A stretch of 64,000 nt of DNA from Lantana camara (lineage: Eukaryota > Streptophyta > Magnoliopsida > Lamiales > Verbenaceae). Of this stretch, positions 23,216 through 33,030 are shown piece after piece. The number at the start of each line of letters is the position of its first letter. Position 1 is the stretch's first letter. Position numbers and translations under genes: made by a program. The stretch lies in assembly GCA_037501455.1 (NCBI GenBank), contig CM074856.1, positions 47,521,001 to 47,585,000 on the forward strand, given 5' to 3'. The notes below the pieces were generated by a model. That model did not search any database. It was not told the origin of the DNA and worked only from the letters and a program-made list of their open reading frames with translations.

Positions 23216-25243
23216 TTAACATTTATATTTTTAAATGAAACACGTATCAAACTATCAAATAATTAAAAGTAAATCAACTACTATAGCGTAATAATTACAT
23301 TATTTGGATGCTGATTTATAATAATAATAGCCCCCCTCTAACCTATTAATGAGAAAATACTAAAACAGAATAGTGAAAACAAATACATACAATAAATAAA
23401 AAAATTGCAAATGATTTGAGATTGTCGCTGGATCTCGAATTAATTTGTTGTAATATTTTATAAAAAATAGAAATTGTAATTGAAAAGAAGAACTTTTTCA
23501 ATTTTTACGGTGCTATATATAATGTATACAAATCGACATAAAAAGAATATGTCTGAGTTGTTTGGGAATATGATAGTTTTTAACATCAAGTGGTGTAATA
23601 TTGAGTTGTTTGAGAATAGGACCTTATTTAACATCAAGCGGTGAAATATAACAATACGATATTATACTGTTTGGATCAAAGTTTTTATTTTTAAAAATTT
23701 TACTCAACCAATATAATAAACGAGATATAGACAAGATAAGAGCCATACTTGAACCGTGAGAAATTAACTTTTCTTTTTAAATTTATTTTGTGTTTATTTA
23801 GGATCAAGGTTTGTATTATCATTTTAATCTTTTTAACTTATATAATGAATTTCACTAATAATGTGTTTTGCATAAAGTCTGTGATATGAACCACCATACT
23901 TGGGAGGCTTGCTTCAAAAGGCAGGCAGTTCTTAACTGGATAATTGACGGAAATACCTCTATACATATTGTCCGATACTGGCTGAACTAGAATCGTCCCA
24001 TTCACTTCTTAATCTTCGAGGGGCTTAATGTCGATGATAGATTTGATGAACCGATCATCAGTTGTGACTTAAGCAGCAAAAATTCGAAAGCCCGAATATT
24101 TGCACTCCTCAGGATGAGGCTAACGAATGATCATTTAATATCAAATTATAATAGGAATCGTCTTTTACATAGTGCACGATTGTCTTGGTGTTGGGGGGTT
24201 TAACGGGCACTTTTGTCTTAATTCACTTATTGATCGTTGGATCATGTATTTGTGTACACTTGATTCTGGTTGATTGTATATGAGAAGAGGATTTCGGTAA
24301 TAGTTTTATAGTTTTATTGATCGGTTCCATAAAATTAAAAAATATATATAATAATTGATTATTAAAATATTGGCCACTTAAATCCATCGTTTTCTTTTGT
24401 GAACATTTTTCTGACAATTGGTTTGATGGGATTGGGTTTGCAAAGTGATAGTTGGAACAGTTGATGATTCATAAATTCCAATTTCGTGTCATTTTGGATC
24501 TGCGACTTCAAGCAATAATGGTGTAAAAAATAAAGGATGGAACATGCATACTAATTTAAAGGCATTTGTAATAATAGCTACTTCATTGAAATGCCATGAT
24601 GGCCCCTTTCCTAGTTCCTCTTTATCTAACTTTGATGTCCATTTTTTGATTGAAAGATCTACTTATTCTCAAACAAATATTGTACTAATGTCACATTTAT
24701 AAAAAAAAAACAAAACGATCAAGAAAACTGTGGAGTTTTGTGTAAGGGCTCCTCTTATATATTAGCTAAATAAAAAGGCCTTTTTTTTAATACATGTTCC
24801 CTCAAGTGAGATTCGGATTCATGAATCAATTAATCATTTTAACCCACTCCCGTTAACAACAGAATAGAATTACATTTGCTTGGGTCAAATGTGCACACCA
24901 CAATTGATTGGCATATAAATGGAGCAAGGAAAAAAAATATTGGAGCATTAAAACTAGAAGTTGTCAATTACTTTTTACTCATTCAATTGAAAAGAAGCAC
25001 ATATTTATGTACCATTTGGGGGGTCAATTAATATATAGTTGTAGGGAAAATATTAGGAAAATCTATTATGAATGCACTCATGATGTTTCCTCATGCTTGT
25101 TCACATAAAAATCAAATCAGATCATGAGTTTATTAAATAAAAAATAAATAAATAAATCAGAGCATGAGCAATCATGGAATTGCCCAATTCCGACAAAGGC
25201 TCAATCATCCATGTCTTGACTAATCAAAAATCTTAAACTGTTT
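23216..25243. other. AT-rich intergenic DNA
   Basis: No gene is supported. A paired duplication of the phrase TGAGTTGTTTGGGAATATGA, AACATCAAG occurs at about 23,552 and 23,605. A LINE-like fragment may lie at 23,900-24,075 (see rejected items) and a weak SINE-like remnant at 24,780-24,858. The rest is simple AT-rich sequence. Confidence 0.5.
24780..24858 (-). mobile_element. Degraded tRNA-derived SINE remnant
   Basis: A poly(T) start, then CCCTCAAGTGAGATTCGGAT and a tail TTTTAACCCACTCCCGTTAA, match the layout of the better-preserved minus-strand SINEs at 25,948 and 27,955. Read on the minus strand this gives A-box-like and B-box-like sequence before poly(A). No target duplication was found. 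Confidence 0.4.

Positions 25244-25287
<44 letters not shown>
25244..25287. repeat. (TAA)n microsatellite, about 14 units
   Basis: An uninterrupted run of TAA/ATA trinucleotides, likely length-variable between individuals. Confidence 0.95.
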
Positions 25288-25436
25288 GGGATTTTTTTTT
25301 TGAGTTAACTCACCCTTTGATTAAAAAAATTTAGTTCACTCCCTAATTTAAATAAATTTTTAGTTTTGCTCTTAAATTTAAATTATATTTTTTATAAACT
25401 TCCTGCTAACATAAATTGGCTATTTTACCCTTAAAT

Positions 25437-26180
25437 TCTCTTAGTATGAAATACTCACATTTGAGTTTGTAAAACTATATCTAAATTTTGAAAAACTATT
25501 GTGATACACCACAATTAGTTGATAAATAATTAAAAACTCTTATGTCAATATGAAATATTCACTTTTGCATTTGTTGAAGTATATTTAAATTTCGAGAAAT
25601 TGTTGTGTTATTTAATAACTAGTAATTAAATTAAGAACTTTATTCTTAATATAATGTATATAAATTTGCGTTTGTACCGATGTTATTGAATTTTGAGGAA
25701 TTGTTATACTATGCAACATAAAATGATTCAATGAATTTTTTTCCCCCTTAATATGAAGTATTTATATTTATATTGGTAGACTTATATCTAAAATTTGAGG
25801 ATTATTCATTAAGAATTTTTTTCTTAATATGAAATATTTACATTTGTATTGGTAGAATTATATCGAAAATTTTAGGATTATTGCATTACACAACAATTAG
25901 ATGTTAAAATTAAGATTTTTTTTTCTTAATGTGAAGTACTTATATTTTTTTTAATACACATCACCAAGTGAGATTTGAACCTAAATCATTGACATGAAGA
26001 AAATCACTTGAACCAACCCTTGTTGACATATGAAGTACTTACATTTGAAATTGTAGGACTATTTATGAATTTGAGGAATTATTCTATTAATGGTTAAATG
26101 AACAACTTTATTTGAATATGAAGTATAAAATTATGTGTTGTGAAAATTTATTTTAAAACATAAAATTAACTTTCTTTTTA
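25437..26180. repeat. Degenerate tandem array, ~100 bp period, about 7 units
   Basis: Successive units start near 25,437, 25,538, 25,640, 25,745, 25,819, 25,925 and 26,100. Each follows the same order: CTTAATATGAARTAYTTACA, then TTTGTATTGGTAGAATTATA, then AAATTTTGAGGATTATT, then a short CACAACAATTAG-type block, then AATTAAGAATTTTT. Divergence between units is high, and the fourth unit is shortened to about 75 bp. The sixth unit is interrupted by a SINE. Confidence 0.72.
25948..26030 (-). mobile_element. tRNA-derived SINE inserted in the tandem array
   Basis: Flanking duplications TGAAGTACTTATATTT (25,932-25,947) and TGAAGTACTTACATTT (26,031-26,046) differ at one base. The insert carries a poly(T) edge, CACCAAGTGAGATTTGAACC (B box on the minus strand) and CACTTGAACCAACCCTTG (A box region). 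It shares its layout with the SINE at 27,955-28,066. Confidence 0.75.
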
Positions 26181-26247
26181 TTTATGAACTTTTATTTAGG
26201 AAGTATACTTAAAATTTAAATAATATTTGAGAATCTAACTCTAAATA

Positions 26248-26614
26248 TCTTACTCTATTATTAAGCGTCAGACCTAAGTGTGGTCTCTTGGACTTGGTTT
26301 CTTTTTTTTTTTTTCTTTTTCTTTTTCTTTAATTTATTTATTTTACTCACTTAACCATACAGGACGTGTTTTAGTCCATTAACCTCACTCTTCTCTCATT
26401 TCATTTCAATTCTTTTTCTTTTCTTTTTGATAATTTTTTTCTTTCTAAAATAGTGTTTTTTTGGTATTTTATTCTCTATTTATTTATATTAATTTAATAA
26501 TTATATTAAAAATAGTAAAAAAAAAAAAATATTAATATTAAAATTAATTTAAATATATTTTAAACAATATAATTTTTTAATTTACACACGCAACGAGTGT
26601 GCCAAAGTTACTAG
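26248..26614 (+). mobile_element. Small non-autonomous Helitron-like element
   Basis: The 3' end shows a stem CACAC...GTGTG (26,585-26,601), then CCAAAGTTA and terminal CTAG (26,611-26,614) followed by T, the hallmark Helitron terminus (hairpin then CTRR at an A/T target). A likely 5' end, TCTTACTCTATTATTAAGCG, starts at 26,248 after an A. A related copy with the same 3' end is at 42,885-43,112. The interior is AT-rich and noncoding. Confidence 0.65.
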
Positions 26615-26843
26615 TCCCTAATAATAAAGAGGCAAAGGAGTGAAGGACCCATTTTGTTGAACTTATCAAGCTAAAAAAGGGTAATATTGCATTTTTTTTT
26701 TTTCTTTTTAAAAAGGGTCAACGAGACCGTGGAGTTTTTATTGAGGTCCACACCTCATCTTTTTTTTTTTGGTAAGTACTAATATTGCATTTTCAAATTA
26801 ATAAAGCTTAATTACTTTTGCTTAAAAATGCACGGGGCTAATA
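26615..26843. other. Short intergenic gap
   Basis: AT-rich with two poly(T) tracts; nothing else is seen. Confidence 0.5.
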
Positions 26844-27219
26844 AATGGGGTCTTCTTTGAAAACTCCCCATGAGTTGAAAAAATTTTAGTTTACTCCCTA
26901 TTTTCAAAATTATTTTTGTTCACTCCCCATATGAGACTCATATTTTTAGTTTGCTCCCAAGCCACATACGTGATATTGTGAAAAATATACGACATAACAC
27001 GATTTAGATACTGTATTTTTCAATTTTTATACACGTATATTTTTCGTAATATCACGTATCTAAATCATGTTATGTCGTATATTTTTCGCAATATCACGTA
27101 TGTGACAGAAAAAATGGGGACCAAACTAAAAATATGAGGCTCATTTGGAGAGTGAACAAAAATAATTTTAAAAATGAGGAGCAAACTAAAAATTGAGTCC
27201 ACAATTGGGATTTTTCCCT
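26844..27219. mobile_element. Hairpin MITE, ~375 bp, palindromic along its whole length
   Basis: Both outer and inner segments pair. Left blocks TTAGTTTACTCCCTATTTTC, TTTTTGTTCACTCCCCATAT and CATACGTGATATTGTGAAAA are matched in reverse complement by right blocks AATAATTTTAAAAATGAGGA, GGAGAGTGAACAAAAATAAT and TTTTTCGCAATATCACGTAT. The central loop is near 27,030. Such near-perfect inverted repeats can yield double-stranded RNA if read through. No coding sequence. Confidence 0.8.
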
Positions 27220-27937
27220 AATTCCCCTTTAATAAAATACATGCTTTGGTTTTTCAAAAAATAAAAAAAATAAATAATACATGCTTGGTGACGTGGCACC
27301 CGGCGTCGGCGGGAATTGGGATGTTGACGGCTCTACTTTTCAGATTGTTTGCTATCTATCGCTCTCCGGCTCTCCCTCTATTTTCCTTTTTCACTTTTTA
27401 CAAGATTTGCACCTTCCTTTTTGGATATTTTCATTTTAACCCCAAAAATTCTTTGTTCTATGAAAATGATGTAGACCATTAAATATATATGCAAATTTTA
27501 CGATTAAATTTTTTTTTTTTTTTGGTCGACACGATTAAATTTATTTACTAATTTTAATGTTAATTATTGTCAAACAAATTAAGTAAGGAATAACTAATTC
27601 AACTAGGGTTGTCTTGTGAATATGATAAACTCAACAACTAATCCATAAGAAATTGTTTGATGGTATTGTTTCATTCTTTTTTTTTTTTTACAAAATAAAT
27701 TTAGGTTGAAGTTAGGATTACGTTTTAATTCAATTGTTTAAGACGGGGAATGTTTTTTAATTTTAAAAACTGCTATGAAGTATTCTGAAAGCTATTATGG
27801 TATACTTACATTGTGCTAACTTATAAACACTTCATGGGCTAAAACGTGAACTCATAATCTACCAGTTCACAGGTACAAATACTTTATGCTTAACCCATCT
27901 ACTCATCTTAACCACACTCTTCTAATTACTATTAAAA
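27220..27937. other. Intergenic DNA
   Basis: A short GC-richer block at 27,285-27,320 contains GTGACGTGGCACC and is promoter-like. A 78-codon plus frame at 27,246 is not supported by any similarity I recognise. The remainder is AT-rich. Confidence 0.45.
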
Positions 27938-27954
27938 TAATAATTATGAGAGTT

Positions 27955-28066
27955 TTTTTTTTTTTTTTAACACACACCCCAAGTGAACAGAGGGATTTGA
28001 ACTCGGGTCTTTACCTTCGAGAATCAACCCTCAGAGTCTCAGACCACTTGGCCAACCCCGGTTGAC
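27955..28066 (-). mobile_element. tRNA-derived SINE with 17 bp target duplication
   Basis: On the minus strand it reads GGTTGGCCAAGTGGTCTGAG (A-box, tRNA-like), then CCCGAGTTCAAATCCCTC (B-box), then a poly(A) tail. Flanking copies of TAATAATTATGAGAGTT lie at 27,938-27,954 and 28,067-28,083 and are identical, so this insertion is fairly recent. RNA polymerase III transcription is expected from the family. Confidence 0.9.
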
Positions 28067-28083
28067 TAATAATTATGAGAGTT

Positions 28084-28832
28084 AAATAATATAAACTATA
28101 AAAAAAAAATAGTTTAATCGATACAAAAGAATTCAAGAATTAATAAATACATATAAAAATTTCAAGATTTATTTAACTTTAACAAACTTGGCTAAATCAA
28201 AGTCATGGAGGTTTAAACTTTAAATTGACATAATTTTCAAACCTAGGCACATACAATTATGAAATTTAACCAAATATAAAATAAAATTAGGTATAACAAA
28301 GTATGCCATCGAGCACATTAAACATAGATTAATAACTCTCAAAATACTAAAATTAAATAAAAAATAAATAGTGGACAAAAAGAAAGATGACTAGTTGGGA
28401 TAATAATAATAGTTAAAAGCTGAACACTTGGGACCCACAGATATTGTATCCCGGAATGGTGGGGGCCCCATAATTTGACCAAATGCACTCTCTTAACACT
28501 GTACGGATATTCTGCTGACGTGGCATCTCCACAATTGCAATATAGCTGAGGAATCGAATCTGGACCGTTGATCTTGACCGTCGAGCTTTATAGTTGAGCC
28601 GTTATTCATCGTTAGTGATTTCGTCGGCGAGCGGCTCTTTTCTATAAGCCGGCTCGGCTCACGATTTTGCAATTTTTTTATTTTCGTAATTTTAAAAAAA
28701 TATTCTTGGTTTTACAATTAAGCTCCGATGCATCGAACCTTAATTGATTTGCTCACAAAAGAAGACACTTATCGTTAAATTACTTGCTCGTCAATTTACG
28801 ATTTTTTCAATACTTATTCTTAATTTATTATT
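28084..28832. other. Intergenic DNA with a promoter-like block
   Basis: After AT-rich DNA, 28,420-28,660 is richer in G+C. It contains TGCTGACGTGGCATCTCC, GGACCGTTGATCTTGACCGT and TCTATAAGCCGGCTCGGCTC, which together look like a plant promoter or leader. No coding exon follows before the retrotransposon at 28,838, nor directly beyond it after 39,529. Confidence 0.4.
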
Positions 28833-28837
28833 ATTAT

Positions 28838-29431
28838 TGATCGTGCCAAAAATCTCCGCTTGATGATCGATCAAGAGATCCGACGCGGTCACTCTATTTG
28901 TTAGTGGGGGAAACGGCCGCCTGACTGCTCGACTTCTGCAACGATCGACAAACGTAAGCTCCGAGGCCAACTCGGGGAAGATGGGTGTGAGACCCGGGTT
29001 GGCACTCCGACGCTCAAGTCAAGATCGGTAAAGATGATCGAAAAGATTGAGTGGTGAAAAGTGTTAGGTGGAAAAACTTACCGTGCAATAAATGAGGAGG
29101 GGGTATTTATACAGAGAGGAAAGAGAAGTTACCGCCTCGACGTGGCGGCGCGGGGAGCTGACAGGTGCCCCGTTAAGGGCGTGCATTAAATGCTCGGTCG
29201 GCCACTACGCTAGTGGAATAATGCGCTGGTCAATCGGAGTTTATGGGTCGATCGCAACGGTCCGGTTGGTTCGAGCATTTAGGTCGACATTCCTGGGCGG
29301 TAATTCTCACGGGGTAAATGAGCCTCTGAGTTGGACGGTCGAAATGTGATCTCCGAGCGAGATTTGACCTCCGATCATGCACGTGGGGCAAGGTGATTGG
29401 CTTAGACCGACAGCGGGTACGTGCCACGTCA
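28838..29431 (-). repeat. 3' LTR of the Tat element
   Basis: 594 bp, starting TGATCGTGCC on the plus strand and ending GTGCCACGTCA. Compared with the other LTR, I see substitutions near 28,882, 29,132, 29,175 and 29,282, and two near 29,309-29,313. The 85-codon ORF inside is a by-product of GC-rich sequence and is not called. Confidence 0.95.
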
Positions 29432-29447
29432 TAAGCCCCCCGAAACG
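29432..29447 (-). other. Polypurine tract next to the 3' LTR
   Basis: On the minus strand, CGTTTCGGGGGGCTTA directly precedes the LTR start TGACGTGGC. It is the expected plus-strand priming site for reverse transcription. Confidence 0.75.
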
Positions 29448-29553
29448 TCGTCTGCTAGGGCTAACGTGGCAGCGGCGTTTCAAATCCCAAGAGTGGGACC
29501 CGCTGTAATCATCACGCCGTTTCATCTTCTCGATTCCCGCCCATTTTTATCCC

Positions 29554-29560
29554 TATAAAT
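29554..29560 (+). promoter_or_regulatory. Candidate TATA box of the antisense gene
   Basis: CCTATAAATTG on the plus strand lies about 150 bp upstream of a plausible spliced leader (donor at 29,711) and about 320 bp before ATG 29,881. It sits just inside the polypurine tract, not in the LTR, so the antisense gene would have its own promoter. Confidence 0.6.
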
Positions 29561-29880
29561 TGTTCCCTCTGTAAATCCATTTGTTACTTTTGCGAAAGAG
29601 AACTGAAGAGAGTTTCGAGCCATCCTCGATCGATAAAGAGTCCTTTGTGTGTCGAATTTCGGGGTCGCTCGCTTTATAAGAGGACTGTTCGAATCTTCGG
29701 AAAACAAAAGGTAATATTTCCGATCTGTTGTTCGATTTTCTTTCTCTGTGCTTTTTATTTTTGTTTTCGATCGCTTCGAGGGAGAGGTGTACCACTTCCC
29801 TCTTCGAAGGCTTCCTCTCTCTCGATTTGTTCGTATCCGAACTACACCATAAAAACGAGGTTTTTGTCAACCACTGTAGG

Positions 29881-32511
29881 ATGTCGACAAATCGAGCGGA
29901 GACCGGCCCCAGAGGGAAGGGAGTGGCGACCGCGAGTGCGAGTTCGAGCTCGGACACATCGGGGTCGAGTTCGACATCGGATTCGGGAGAGACCATGGAG
30001 ACTAGGTCGACGAATCCCCAGGGGAGGGATGAGTTCGTCGAGGTCGTAGAGGTTTCGGAGCCTTTATCCGAGGATGAGACAACAGAGGTGGTAGTACCTC
30101 GGGAGCAAGGAGAGGTGACGTCGACCTCAGATCGACTAGAAGAGGAAGAAGAGGATGAGGAGGTGGAGAATTTAGAACCAGAGGGTTGGCTACAGAATGA
30201 CCCCCGAGCCATTACCTGTTCGATATCCGAGGACAAACTTGGAGAGGTCCAGAAATGGTTGTTTGGGGGGGCTCCGGAGTACGGGGGTTATCGAGTGATA
30301 AGGCCCCAGTCAGGAGATCGCATGACCGACCCGCCGCCTAACTGTATCGCGATCAACTACTTGGCGGTCAAAAATGGGTTTAGGGTGCCCATTCCCGAGG
30401 AGATGGTTTACTTCTTCAATACCCTTAGGATTAGTCCATTGCAGTTGATGCCCAATTCTTACGCCATGGTAAACGGATTGAGGGCTTTGTTGAGGTGCTT
30501 GGGAATGAAGGTCAACGTTTACTGCATTTCCGAGATCTTCCAAGCCGGATTGACGACCGAGACCTCGAAGTCTGGCCCGGGTATATCCAACTGCAATCGA
30601 AGAGTAATTATCGGATCGTTAGGTCGCCTACTTCGTCGAACGGTAAAGGATGGAAGCAGAGATTTGTTTTCATCGAGAGTGAAAAGGGTTGGCCCGGCCT
30701 AAAATATCCGGGATGGAGCTGGGTTTCTCGATCGGACCTTCCGAGGGGGCATCCGGGTTGGCCAAACACTTTGATGGCGGCCTTGAGGAGGATGGGAAGT
30801 GTGGAGTCGGAGGATATGGTTGCTCCGCAATCATTGATCGAGCTGGGGCTCGCGCCGGGAGTGAAAAAGCACTTCGACCCTGGTATTCCGAACGAATCCC
30901 TCGAGGCATCTCTGTTATTTGTTTGTTGTTGTTTTCCTCCTTGTTTGGTTATTTTCATAATCAAGTGCCTTTTCTGTGCAGAGCAATACATCATGTCAGC
31001 TGCTTTGAACGCCAGAAGGAAGGAGATGGCCGAGCTGAAGAAAGCGGCCGAGAAGAAGAAAATGCCCCCTCCTACCCAAGCGGAGACTGCTGCCTCGACC
31101 GATGCGACGATCGGGGCTCTGCCTGGGGTTCTTGCGATGAGGACCAATGACGCTCCCGAGAAGAGGGGGCGAACTCCATCGGGGGTCGAGGACCATGGAG
31201 CCCCCCAGGCAAAAAAGCAAAAAACTAAGGGCCAGGCAAAGTCTGGGGTCGGGGTCGATAAGAATATAGGTCGAGAGAAGAGCCCCTTACTCCCCATGCC
31301 ACCGGCGCTTGGGCCGATTGTTGAGGTCCAGGTTGGAGCCTACTCGACCCCTCCGAACCAGGGTCGAGGGGCAATAGTGCCTCGAAACGTGGCCAGCATT
31401 TTGGCGGGAGTGCGAAGGCCTGGCGCGGGATCCTCGAGCGCGGTGCCGTGGAAATCGAGCGAAGAAGAGAAGAAGTTGTTCTTCGACTACCCGATCCTCG
31501 AGGAACCCCATTTCCCGTGCGGCCTTGCAAGTGTCAACGAGAGAGGCGAGCCCAGACGGGTCGGAACTGCCCCTAAAGACTACCAGGCACTCGGGGCTCT
31601 TTACAGTTCGATCCAGACAACGGTCGATCATAAAGAAAGGATGGCGCTCTCCGACGACGAGATCGAAGCGTCTTGGGTCCAGAAATATTTTGCCGTAAGT
31701 GCCTGTAGAAATTATTTTCTGTGTATGGTTGAGGTTTCTGATGATCAATGATGTCTTGCAGATGGGCCAGGACTTCTTTCAAGTGGCTCGAAGAGGATGG
31801 GTTCATCGGCAATTGAGGGCGAAAGCCGAGCGGCAGGTTGAGACGATGAGGCTCGAGCTGGAGGAGAAGGATAAGAAGTTGGCCGAGGCCACCAAGGACA
31901 AGGAAAAACTCGACCACGATCTCTTGGACGCCATAACTAATCTCTCGGAAGTCGAGAAAAAGCTGAAGGTGGCGGAGGATCGGGTGGCGAGGTCGATCCA
32001 GGAAGAGGCCGAAGCGAGAACCCGCGGCTTGGCGGAGGGAGAGAGGAAAGGCGCCAAGCTAGCCCTGGATCGATGCAAGAGGGGCCTTGCTGAATCCGTG
32101 AACGACCTCGAGCGTCGAGGCGTTTACAGATTCATGAAGTCTAAGGCTTACGAGAAGGCCGTGTCGATCGCGAGCTTCAAAGACGTCGAGGAGGGCTTCA
32201 ATTTGTGCTTGGCTCAAGTGCAAGCAGCTAAGTATCTTCCGCTCGACTATGATCAAGAAAAGGTCGGCCTATATCAAGATGATCCTCGTCCAGTTGAACC
32301 GGTCACCCGACCTCCTACTCCCGAGCCAAACTGGGACAACGACGAGTTTGGCTTTGCCGTGAAGTTGGCTCGATCTAGAGCGGCGGGGGAACCAGACAAC
32401 GTAGTCACGGAAGAGCTCGACCTTGATGCTTCCTTCGATCCTAAAGATATGTGCCCAGAGTACTTTGGGGAGGGGGCCATCGTTCCAATCGAGGAGGGGA
32501 CCGGATCCTGA
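29881..32511 (+). pseudogene. Antisense extra gene of the Tat element (putative gypsy-type transposon domain plus coiled coil)
   Basis: The gene is encoded opposite to gag-pol, between pol and the 3' LTR, where Tat elements often carry antisense extra ORFs of unknown function. A 5' leader intron 29,711-29,879 (AAG/GTAATA to TGTAG) ends one base before ATG 29,881. The N-terminus is Ser/Glu-rich. A domain like the plant 'putative gypsy type transposon' family follows, with GFRVPIPEEMVYFFNTLRIS and PLQLMPNSYAMVNGLRALLR. A 1 bp-type frameshift falls between 30,500 and 30,590, after which the +2 frame continues (KGWKQRFVFIESEKGWPGLK). A probable intron ends at 30,981 and a clear GT-AG intron spans 31,695-31,761, joining in frame at MGQDFFQVARRGWV. 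A long coiled coil (about 31,800-32,080) precedes the TGA at 32,509. The frameshift probably disables it. Confidence 0.82.
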
Positions 32512-33030
32512 GCGGTCGAGGATTGAGTCGGAGAGAATGGACTAGCCCTATCTTCGTACTCGGAGGTCTCTGGCCAAGGGGAATTCAATTTTCAAAGTTC
32601 CGACTGTTGGGGTCGGACTTTAGTAGTTGTTGGCTCGGGATTCATGTGTAAATAGGTAGGAATCCGAGCGTTTGTTGCTCCCATTTGTAAAATCCAAATT
32701 TGTAAGGTTATGATCGAAGAATTGTGATCGATGTAGACTTTCCTTTTTTAAATACATTATGCAAGTTCTCTTCTGGGTTTTATACGTGTTTTCTCGAGCT
32801 TTTTGGGCGTTTAACTTTTTATGTTAATCGAAAATAATGATCGAGAAGATATCAAGGCAAGTTGCTCTAATCTTTCGAAGTATACAAGAAATTAGTACGG
32901 GCATCGTATAATCACAAGTATATGATCGAATAACATGGTTGTTAAAAAGGCAGGAGAATGCTCTATCGATTAATCGACCAGAAAATTTACATATTGTGTT
33001 TAGTTGACCAAAAGAAATTACACCGATTAA

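Noticed and set aside
23900..24075. Plus-strand phrase reading like a LINE (WIIDGNTSIHI)
   Set aside because: Short, interrupted by stops and too weak for a call; a translated search against LINE ORF2 would decide.
29092..29349. 85-codon ORF present at 29,092 and 39,190
   Set aside because: It is duplicated because it lies in both LTRs; no start context or family similarity.
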